This document shows, one piece after another, positions 14,496 to 21,640 of a DNA stretch of 32,110 nt. Numbering within the stretch: the first letter of the stretch is position 1; the number at the start of each line of letters is the position of its first letter. The notes under the pieces were generated by a model. That model was not told the origin of the DNA, searched no databases, and saw only the letters and a program-made list of their open reading frames with translations. The position numbers and the translations under genes were made by a program. The stretch is from Gemmatimonadales bacterium (lineage in GTDB: Bacteria; Gemmatimonadota; Gemmatimonadetes; Gemmatimonadales; GWC2-71-9), in NCBI GenBank assembly GCA_025928645.1, contig JAICJD010000025.1, positions 1 through 32,110 on the forward strand, read 5' to 3'.

Positions 14496-16529
14496 GTGCT
14501 GACTAAGCTGTTCCTGAGCGCCGGAACCGCGCTGGCCCTCGCCGCCCCGCTGCGCGCACAGCGCCTGGTCGACCCCGGCGACCTCGCCCGCGTGCGCGAC
14601 GTCTCCGATCCGCAGCTCTCGCCCGACGGCGCCTGGCTCGCCTACACGGTGTCCGTCGCCGACACCGGCAAGGACCAGGACGACACCGATCTCTGGCTCG
14701 CGAGCTGGGACGGCGCGCAGCAGATCCGTCTCACGCGAAGCTCCTCTGGCGAGCACGCGCCGCGCTGGAGCCCCGACGGCCGCTGGATCGCGTTCCTCTC
14801 CGACCGTGACGATCCGCGCGAGGTGGACCAGCTCTGGCTGCTGGATCGGGCGGGCGGCGAGCCCGAGCGCCTCACCGACCTGCCCGGCGGCGTCAGCGAC
14901 CTGGCCTGGTCGCCCGACGGACGCCGGCTGGCGCTGGTCGTGTCCGACTCGGACCCGGACTTCCGCGCCAAGGACGACACCTCGGAGAAGGCGCCGGCCC
15001 CGATCGTGATCGACCGCTTCCAGTTCAAGGAGGACGAGGTCGGCTGGCTGCACGGGCTGCACGACCATTTGTACCTCTACGACGTGGCCGGCCGGAAGGC
15101 CACCCAGCTCCTCACGGGCGACTCCGACGAGGCGCTGCCCTCCTGGTCGCCGGACGGCCGCTCGATCGCCTTCGTGAGCCGGCGCCGGCCCGACTACGAC
15201 CGGACCGACAACTACGACCTCTACGTCGTGGCGGCCACGCCCGGCGCGGAGCCGCGCCAGCTCACCACGTTTCCCGGTCCGGACCTCGCGCCCGACTGGG
15301 GCAGCCGCGCGCCGGCCTGGAGTCCGGACGGCTCCCTCATCGCCTACGTTGAGGGCGGGGCGCTTTCGCGGATCTACTACGCCGTCCAGAAGGTGGCCGT
15401 CGTGCCGGCGGCCGGCGGCCCGGCCCGCGTGCTCACCCCCGCGCTCGACCGCAACGTGATCACGCCGACCTTCTCCCCGGATGGCCGCTCGGTGCTGTTC
15501 CTGCAGGAGGACGACCGGGTGTACCATCTCGCGCGCGTGCCGGTCGCCGGCGGCGCGGTCGAGCCGGTCGTGGGCGGCCCGCGGGCGCTGACGGATCTCT
15601 CGCTTGCCCGTGGCGGGCGCATGGCGGTCGCGTCGAGCGACCCGGCGGCTCCGGCCGAGATCTACGCGGTCGAGGGCCACGATCTCCGCCCGATCACCCG
15701 CCAGAACGCGGCGTGGCTCAAGGAGGTGAGGCTCGGCGCGGTCGAGCCGATCTCGGTGCGCAGCAAGGACGCCACCGAGATCCACGGGTTCGTGGTGAAG
15801 CCGCCCGACTGGCAGCCCGGCCGGCGCTATCCCACGATCCTCCGCATCCACGGCGGACCGGTCTGGCAGTTCTACTACGACTTCGCCAACCTGGACTGGC
15901 AGGTGCTGGCGGCGCAGGGCTACGTCGTGCTGGGGGTGAACCCGCGCGGCAGCTCGGGCCGGGGCGAACGGTTCGCGACGGCGATCTGGGCCAAATGGGG
16001 TCAGAAGGACGCGGAAGACGTGCTGGCGGCGGTCGACTGGGCGGTGGCGCAGGGCATCGCCGACCCCGACCGGCTCGGCGTCGGCGGGTGGAGCTACGGC
16101 GGGATCCTCACGGACGAAGTCATCGCGCGCGACCGGCGCTTCAAGGCGGCCACCAGCGGGGCGGGCATCGCCAACGCGCTCACCGGCTACGGCACCGATC
16201 AGTACGTCAAGGAATACGAGGCCGAGCTCGGCACGCCGTGGAAGAACCTGAAAGCGTATCTCGAGGTCTCCTATCCATTCCTCCACGCCGACCGGATCAC
16301 CACGCCGACGCTCTTCCTCGGCGGCGACGCGGACTGGAACGTGCCGCTGATCAACTCGCAGCAGATGTACCAGGCGCTCAAGAGTCTCGGGCGGGAGACG
16401 CAGCTCATCGTCTACCCGGGCGAGCCCCACGGGCTCACCAAGCCCAGCCACCGGCTCGACCGGATGCAGCGGTACATCGCATGGTATGGGAAGTATCTGG
16501 GCAAGGACCGGATAACCACGACCCGGTGA
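14496..16529 (+). CDS. secreted S9 family prolyl-oligopeptidase-type peptidase
   Basis: A 677-residue exported serine peptidase. Residues 1-22 are a signal peptide (LRAQ end). Residues about 25-400 are a beta-propeller with repeated LSPDGxW, WSPDGRW and SPDGRS blades of the WD40-like/TolB type. The C-terminal alpha/beta-hydrolase domain carries the triad Ser533 (GGWSYGG), Asp613 (DADWNVP) and His645 (GEPHGL), with an HGGP oxyanion segment (IHGGPVW). This is the acylaminoacyl-peptidase/dipeptidyl-peptidase IV-like architecture, cleaving short peptides in the periplasm or at the surface. The GTG start is set by TTGGAGG seven bases upstream. It lies between the dipeptidase-like amidohydrolase and a small secreted protein, an arrangement suited to peptide degradation. 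Confidence 0.94.
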   Translation: MLTKLFLSAGTALALAAPLRAQRLVDPGDLARVRDVSDPQLSPDGAWLAYTVSVADTGKDQDDTDLWLASWDGAQQIRLTRSSSGEHAPRWSPDGRWIAFLSDRDDPREVDQLWLLDRAGGEPERLTDLPGGVSDLAWSPDGRRLALVVSDSDPDFRAKDDTSEKAPAPIVIDRFQFKEDEVGWLHGLHDHLYLYDVAGRKATQLLTGDSDEALPSWSPDGRSIAFVSRRRPDYDRTDNYDLYVVAATPGAEPRQLTTFPGPDLAPDWGSRAPAWSPDGSLIAYVEGGALSRIYYAVQKVAVVPAAGGPARVLTPALDRNVITPTFSPDGRSVLFLQEDDRVYHLARVPVAGGAVEPVVGGPRALTDLSLARGGRMAVASSDPAAPAEIYAVEGHDLRPITRQNAAWLKEVRLGAVEPISVRSKDATEIHGFVVKPPDWQPGRRYPTILRIHGGPVWQFYYDFANLDWQVLAAQGYVVLGVNPRGSSGRGERFATAIWAKWGQKDAEDVLAAVDWAVAQGIADPDRLGVGGWSYGGILTDEVIARDRRFKAATSGAGIANALTGYGTDQYVKEYEAELGTPWKNLKAYLEVSYPFLHADRITTPTLFLGGDADWNVPLINSQQMYQALKSLGRETQLIVYPGEPHGLTKPSHRLDRMQRYIAWYGKYLGKDRITTTR

Positions 16530-16543
16530 CCCGAGGAATCTGA

Positions 16544-16930
16544 ATGGTGCGCGCCGTGCGCGTGGTGGGTTGGGCGATGATGATCGCGGCCGCAGCCGGT
16601 GCCTGTCACGCCCGCACCGATTCGGGGACGGACCCGGCCCCCAGCACGCCCGTGGCGGTCGAGGTGGAGAGTCACTTCATGGGCGACGTGGTGATCTATC
16701 TGCTGGCGGGCTCGCAGCGGACCCGGCTCGGCACCGTGACTGCGCTCCAGAGCGCGACGTTCACGTTTCCGTGGCGGCGGCTCGGCACCAGCGGCTCCCG
16801 CCGATTGCTCGCCTATCCGATCGCCGGTCCGCGTTCCGTGGTGAGCGAGCCGCTCTACCTTCAGCCGGGCCAGTCCATCAAGTGGACGCTCGAGAGCGAC
16901 CTGGACCGCTCGACGCTGGTCGTCCGTTGA
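16544..16930 (+). CDS. small secreted protein, possible lipoprotein, function unknown
   Basis: A 128-residue protein I cannot assign. The N-terminus has a hydrophobic stretch (WAMMIAAAAGAC); AGAC is a borderline lipobox with Cys21. The rest looks like one small beta-sandwich: VAVEVESHFMGDVVIYLL, a turn, TVTALQSATFTFPW, and YLQPGQSIKWTLES. The spacing after the S9 peptidase is 14 bases and GAGG lies seven bases upstream of the ATG, so it is probably the last gene of that operon. It ends 19 bases from the convergent SusD gene. Confidence 0.7.
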   Translation: MVRAVRVVGWAMMIAAAAGACHARTDSGTDPAPSTPVAVEVESHFMGDVVIYLLAGSQRTRLGTVTALQSATFTFPWRRLGTSGSRRLLAYPIAGPRSVVSEPLYLQPGQSIKWTLESDLDRSTLVVR

Positions 16931-16949
16931 GCGCGAAGCCGCCCGGGCG

Positions 16950-18296
16950 CTAGGCGTTCCGGTCCAGGCAGACGCCCCCGTTCGGGTTGTTCTGCTCTTC
17001 GATCGGAATCGGCAGGTTCACGTCCTCGCCGTACCTCCCGCCTCCCTTGTGATAGTCGCCGATCGGAAAGACGGTATCGGCCGGGCGCTGATACTGGCGA
17101 ATGAGCCGCCGCATGTCGCCCAGGCGATGGCCGGTGGCGTACAGCCAGAACGCCCGCTCCGAGAAGAGCAGGTCCGCGGCGTCCGTCGCGTTGCCCGGGG
17201 TGGCGACGTGCGGCAGCGAGGCGGCGTCGCGCAGATCGTTCAGGGTCGCGGCCATGCCGCTCCGGTTGTTGGCCTGAAGCTGGGCCTCGGCCTCGATCAG
17301 CCGCGCCTCGATGCCGTCCGCCAGCACCACCGACGCCGATGCGTCCGGGTACTTGAGCAGGAAGTACTGCGGCGTCTGGTTGTCGAGTCCGGTATCGGCA
17401 AAGCCGTCCCCATCGTCGTCCAGGCTGTCCACCGGCACGCGCGGGTCCTCGGCCGAGATGTAGGCCAGTCCGTTCTCCCCCTCCTGATCGGCCACCGACC
17501 ACAGCCCTTGATCCGTGTACGACCAGATCGCGTTCTGCAGCGACAGCGGGCTCTCCGCGTGCTCGGTGACGAACTGGAAGTCGGTCGGGACGTCGGCCAC
17601 GGCGGCGGCTGCCTCGGTGAACCGGCCCAGATCGACCAGCGCGCGCGCCCGCCCGATGGCGGCCAGGTCGGTGATCGTGCCGTCATCGAGCGCGAGGCCG
17701 GGCTGGGCGAGCGCGGAGTCGAACTTGGCCACCGCCGTCTCGAAGATCGCCTGGGTGGTCTGCGGCGCTCCGAAGATCAGGCTGTCGCCGCTTACCCGAC
17801 TGAACGGGACCCCTGAGCAGAAGTCCTCGCCGAAGAAGATGTAGCTGAATCCGGCGATGCTCTGCATCTCCGCGATCTCGGTGGTGCTGTCCGGAAACAC
17901 GAGGAGTCGCTGCAGCGCGTCGGCCGCTCGCTCGGCGCCGGCGCGGGCCTTGTGCAGGTTGAAGTACACGTCGGAGAGGCTGGGGTTCACCAGGGCGGTT
18001 GTGCGCTGGTCGATTTCCTGTTCGGAAGGGGGCGTCGTCGAGTGCACGAACTCGTCCGCCAGCAGGCCAGCGACCAGGATCAGTCCGTCCTGGCTCTGCG
18101 TTCCGTCGCCATCCTTCACGAAGGTGAAGTCCGCCAGGGCGCCGAGGCGGAGCGACTCGGCGGCGTCCGGCGTATCGAGCTTGTTCGGGTCGATCACGTT
18201 GGGCTGCTGGGTGTCCAGCAGCCCGCAGCCGGCGGTGAGCGCGATGCCCAGGAGGAGCGCCGTGGCGCCGCGCGCGCGCTGGATGTGCATCGTCAT
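16950..18296 (-). CDS. SusD/RagB-like outer-membrane lipoprotein
   Basis: A 448-residue surface lipoprotein that serves as the substrate-binding lid of a SusC-type transporter. It has the lipobox LTAGC (Cys24), followed by the typical TQQPNVIDPNKL segment. The helical TPR-like core includes HKARAGAERAADAL and a region with IEARLIEAEAQL. The C-terminus has the ERAFWLYATGHRLGDMRR motif that is a hallmark of the family, and ends in LPIPIEEQNNPN. The ATG at 18296 directly precedes the signal sequence; a longer in-frame ORF reads through the SusC 3' end and is rejected. It follows susC by 14 bases, so the two are cotranscribed. SusCD pairs import oligosaccharides or, as with RagAB, peptides; which applies here is open. 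Confidence 0.93.
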   Translation of the reverse strand: MTMHIQRARGATALLLGIALTAGCGLLDTQQPNVIDPNKLDTPDAAESLRLGALADFTFVKDGDGTQSQDGLILVAGLLADEFVHSTTPPSEQEIDQRTTALVNPSLSDVYFNLHKARAGAERAADALQRLLVFPDSTTEIAEMQSIAGFSYIFFGEDFCSGVPFSRVSGDSLIFGAPQTTQAIFETAVAKFDSALAQPGLALDDGTITDLAAIGRARALVDLGRFTEAAAAVADVPTDFQFVTEHAESPLSLQNAIWSYTDQGLWSVADQEGENGLAYISAEDPRVPVDSLDDDGDGFADTGLDNQTPQYFLLKYPDASASVVLADGIEARLIEAEAQLQANNRSGMAATLNDLRDAASLPHVATPGNATDAADLLFSERAFWLYATGHRLGDMRRLIRQYQRPADTVFPIGDYHKGGGRYGEDVNLPIPIEEQNNPNGGVCLDRNA

Positions 18297-18310
18297 GGTG
18301 CGTCCCCGTC

Positions 18311-21300
18311 TCAGAAGCCGACGTTGAGGCGCGCGGTCCAGTAGCGCACCTGCGCCTGGGACTCGAAGTCCGAAGACGCGAAATTGTTCTGCGCGAAGGC
18401 ATTCACTTCGGGATCGACGCCCGTGTAATCCGTGATCGTCCAGAGGTTCCGTCCCGCGAGGGTGAGGCTCAGCCGGCTCGCGCGGAAGGCCCGTGCCCAG
18501 CGATCCGGGGCCTCGAACGTGAGGGAGAGCTCGCGCAGCTTGATGAACCATCCCGGCTCGAGGAACGCCACCGAGTTGCCGGCGCCCGGCAGGAAGGTCG
18601 ATTGGGCCCGGGCCTGCTCCGAGAGCGGGGCGGTCTTGTCGTACAGGCCGCGGCAGTTGCCGATGGAGAAGCAGCGGAACTGCTCCAGCGAGTTGTCGAC
18701 CAGGTGGCCGCCTCGATAGTCGAACTGCGTGCCGAGGACCACCCGGCCGCCGAACACGGCGAGCTGGCTGTTGAGCGAGGCCTCGCGGGTCGGCAGGGCC
18801 GGCCCGCGGAACACCACGTCGCTGATCTTGACCTCGGCATCATCGAACGAGCCGTCCCGGTTGGGATCCAGGTCGATGATGCCGTCCTTGTTGGCGTCAT
18901 TGTACGTGATCTTGGGCGCCCAGAACCCGCCGGCGGGGTAGCCGCTCACGTGCTGCTGGTAGAAGCCCACGAAGATGGGGCTCACGCCCTCGCCCAGATC
19001 GAGAATGGTGTTGTGCGAGGTCGAGCCGCTCAGCGTCAGGTCCCACGCCACGCTTCGGCCGTCGATGATGCGCGACGTGATGGCCGCCTCGATCCCGCGG
19101 TTCCGAATCCGCGAGAGGTTCACGAACTGGTCGCGGGAGGCGCCGAGCGACGAGGCCACCGGCCGCTGGATCAGGGCGTCCTTGGTCAGCTTGGTGTAGT
19201 AGGTGAACTCGACCGACACCCGGTCCTTGAGGAATCCCGCGTCGAGCCCCGCCTCGAACTCGCGAGAGCGCTCGGGCTTGAGGTTGGCGTTGCCCAGGCT
19301 GCCGAAGGTGACGCCGACGGTGGGCGCCTCGTCCTTCCGGCCCGGCACCGCGCGGAAGAACCGGAGCGCGTCGGTCGTGCCGGGCTGCTGGCCCGAGGTC
19401 CCGTAGGCGGCCCGGAGGCGGAGGGTGTTCAGCGCCTTCACGTGGAAGAACGGCTCATCCGACAGCAGCCACGAGGCGCTGGCCTTGGGGTAGACCGTCG
19501 CGTCGAAGTTCTTGCCGAAGGCGCTGTTGTCATCGAACCGGAGGGCGCCGGTCAGATACAACCGCTCCTTCAGGTTCACCTCCTCCTCCACGTAGGATCC
19601 GATCGAGCGCGACTCGACCAGCGTGTCGGAGGCCTCGGTGCTCGCGGCGCCGCTGATGGTGCCGGAGCCCGCCGGAAGCCCGCGGCCCGTCGCGAAGTTG
19701 CCGCGGGCCAGGTCGCGGAAGAACTGCCCGCCCACCGACGTGCGTGATCCGACCGCCGGCGAGAGCTGGAACCTGGCCGACGCGCCGAGGTCCACCGAGG
19801 TCTGCGAGATGTCGAACCGGTTCTGCGTCCTGACGCCGGCCCGGTTTTCACCGAAGTCCGCCACCTGTCCGGTCGGCCAGAACTGCACGTCCGTGCGGTT
19901 CACCACATCGTAGCCGATGGTCGCGCGCCCCGTGAGCCACCGGAGGGGCCGCCAGTTTCCGGTGAAGCCCCCGGTAAAGCGGTTGGCCGCCTGATCGGCC
20001 AGCTCCGCGAACAGCTCGGCCGGAATGAAGAACCATCCCCGGTTGTCCTCGGGGAGCACCCCGCTGGCGGTGCCGCTGCCGTTCACCGTCAGGAAGCTGT
20101 TGTCGTTCTCGATGAGCCGGGTGTTGTTGGTAACGAAGCCGAGCGACGCGTCCAGGTCCAACTTGGGCGAGACGTTGGCGTGGATCGTCGAGTGAATGCC
20201 GTACTTCTCCAGCGCATTGGGGCGGACCTGATTGTCCGGCACGCTCCCGAGGGCCGTCCGGATCGAGTCCTCCTCGAACGCGGGAAGGCGGAAGGGCCCG
20301 ATCTCGTTCTCGTAGGTCCCCGAGATGTAGTAGGTCACGGCATCGCTGCCGCCCGAGACGCTGGCGCCGTAGGACTGGCGGAGCCCCGCCTTGTACGGCC
20401 GCGTCGCCGCGTTGTTGAGCGGCTGGTCGGTCTGGAGGAGGCTCTGGGTGCACAGCGCGTCGAGCTCGCTCTGGATGGTGCAGAACCCGTCGAAGCCGAG
20501 CGAGTCGAGCGCCGGGTCGACGCGTCCGAAGTAGTTGAGCGGGTACTGATTGTGGTCCTCAACCGCGCCCAGCTCGGTGAAGAGGTTCCACCTCGGCGGC
20601 CCCGCCGTGCCGTGCTTGGTCGTGATGCGTACCACGCCGTTCGAGGCCTGGATGCCGTACAGCGTCGCCGCCGCCGGCCCCTTCACGATCTCGATGGACT
20701 CGATGTCGTCCGGGTCGATGTCGTTGATCCGGGACGGGCCCTGGTTGGAGCTCTGGTCGGTGAACCCGCCCACGTTGAGGGTCGTGGAGCTCGAGGCGCT
20801 CTCGAGCCGGATGCCATCGAGGTAGTACAGCGGCTCGTTCGACAGCGAGATGCTGTTCGAGCCCCGGATCCTGATCCGCGTCCCGGTGCCGGTCGTCCCG
20901 CTGCTCTTGAGCACCTGCACGCCCGGCGCCCGGCCGGAAATCAGGTTGGTGAACTCGGTGATGGGCGCCTGCTCCGCCACCTTGGCGGCGTCGATCGTGG
21001 TCACCGTGTTGCCGATCTCGAGCTTGCGCTGCTCGCCCGTCGCGGTGGCGACGATCTCGTCGAGCTGCACCGGCGCCGCGGTCATGGCGAGATCGGCCGT
21101 CACGCTCGCGCCGGCGGTCACGACCACCGTGTCCGTGACCGGCCGGTAGCCGACCGCCAGCGCGCGGATCGCGTAGGTGCCCGGCGCAACCGAGCGAAAG
21201 GTGTAGACCCCCTCGCGGTTGGTCGTTTCGATCCGCGTCGTGCCCGCCAGCACCACGCGGGCCGCTTCGAGCGGCGCGCCGCCGGCCACGTCGGTGACCT

Positions 21301-21403
21301 TGCCGGTGACGGTGCCGCTCTGGGCGGCGGCAATCGTGGGGACGGCGAGGAGCGGCAGATAGGCGAGAAGTCGGAGACAGCGCTGACGAGCGACAGGGCC
21401 CAT
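18311..21403 (-). CDS. SusC/RagA-family TonB-dependent outer-membrane transporter
   Basis: A 1030-residue protein. Residues 1-28 are a signal peptide (AVPTIAAAQ). Residues about 30-110 are a carboxypeptidase-regulatory-like domain (VTGKVTDVAGGAPLEAARVVL ... GVYTFRSVAPGTYAIRA). Then comes the plug, with the ISGRAPGVQVLKSSG motif, RIRIRGSNS, YYLDGIR and IESIEIVKGPAAATLYG, all SusC signatures. A long beta-barrel ends in an aromatic C-terminal residue (Phe). It transports a ligand handed over by SusD, using TonB energy. The ATG has GAGGAG eight bases upstream; the frame remains open to 21541 but that part is promoter DNA. The expected promoter TTGACA-17-CACATT lies just upstream. Length is normal for the family. 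Confidence 0.95.
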   Translation of the reverse strand: MGPVARQRCLRLLAYLPLLAVPTIAAAQSGTVTGKVTDVAGGAPLEAARVVLAGTTRIETTNREGVYTFRSVAPGTYAIRALAVGYRPVTDTVVVTAGASVTADLAMTAAPVQLDEIVATATGEQRKLEIGNTVTTIDAAKVAEQAPITEFTNLISGRAPGVQVLKSSGTTGTGTRIRIRGSNSISLSNEPLYYLDGIRLESASSSTTLNVGGFTDQSSNQGPSRINDIDPDDIESIEIVKGPAAATLYGIQASNGVVRITTKHGTAGPPRWNLFTELGAVEDHNQYPLNYFGRVDPALDSLGFDGFCTIQSELDALCTQSLLQTDQPLNNAATRPYKAGLRQSYGASVSGGSDAVTYYISGTYENEIGPFRLPAFEEDSIRTALGSVPDNQVRPNALEKYGIHSTIHANVSPKLDLDASLGFVTNNTRLIENDNSFLTVNGSGTASGVLPEDNRGWFFIPAELFAELADQAANRFTGGFTGNWRPLRWLTGRATIGYDVVNRTDVQFWPTGQVADFGENRAGVRTQNRFDISQTSVDLGASARFQLSPAVGSRTSVGGQFFRDLARGNFATGRGLPAGSGTISGAASTEASDTLVESRSIGSYVEEEVNLKERLYLTGALRFDDNSAFGKNFDATVYPKASASWLLSDEPFFHVKALNTLRLRAAYGTSGQQPGTTDALRFFRAVPGRKDEAPTVGVTFGSLGNANLKPERSREFEAGLDAGFLKDRVSVEFTYYTKLTKDALIQRPVASSLGASRDQFVNLSRIRNRGIEAAITSRIIDGRSVAWDLTLSGSTSHNTILDLGEGVSPIFVGFYQQHVSGYPAGGFWAPKITYNDANKDGIIDLDPNRDGSFDDAEVKISDVVFRGPALPTREASLNSQLAVFGGRVVLGTQFDYRGGHLVDNSLEQFRCFSIGNCRGLYDKTAPLSEQARAQSTFLPGAGNSVAFLEPGWFIKLRELSLTFEAPDRWARAFRASRLSLTLAGRNLWTITDYTGVDPEVNAFAQNNFASSDFESQAQVRYWTARLNVGF

Positions 21404-21442
21404 GGGCTTCTCCTCAGGAGCGAGGTGAGAACGGTGCCTGCC

Positions 21443-21471
21443 AATGTGCAGAGGGCCGGTCGAGTTGTCAA
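21443..21471 (-). promoter_or_regulatory. promoter of the susCD operon
   Basis: On the minus strand a perfect TTGACA (21466-21471) is followed after 17 bases by CACATT (21443-21448). Transcription would start near 21436, about 33 bases before the ATG. The -10 is a weak match. Confidence 0.55.
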
Positions 21472-21492
21472 AACCGCGGCGCCAAGCGCGGC

Positions 21493-21521
21493 TTGACGTT
21501 CTGAGCCGCAACGAATATCGT
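21493..21521 (+). promoter_or_regulatory. promoter of the TonB-dependent receptor gene
   Basis: TTGACG (21493-21498), a 17-base spacer and TATCGT (21516-21521) form a good sigma70-type promoter. It fires rightward, 21 bases from the leftward -35. Confidence 0.65.
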
Positions 21522-21543
21522 CGCAACGAACATTGTCGCAACG
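21507..21543. repeat. 15-bp tandem repeats overlapping the rightward promoter
   Basis: CGCAACGAATATCGT (21507-21521), CGCAACGAACATTGT (21522-21536) and a partial CGCAACG (21537-21543) follow head to tail. The first copy contains the -10 element. They could be operator half-sites. Confidence 0.7.
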
Positions 21544-21640
21544 GCCCGACATCGGCCCTTCCGTTTCTTCATCGTGCCCGTCCCTGACGCCGCGCGCGTC
21601 GCTGGCGACCCCCCGACCGCTCGCCTACTCCGGAGGCCTC

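Noticed and set aside
14433-16451. A 672-codon open frame opposite the S9 peptidase gene
   Set aside because: It mirrors the peptidase over its whole length and shows no motif; the plus strand has signal peptide, propeller blades and catalytic triad.
18311-21541. SusC start at the far upstream codon 21541
   Set aside because: The extra 46 residues cover the promoter and tandem repeats, while ATG 21403 has a Shine-Dalgarno sequence and starts the signal peptide.
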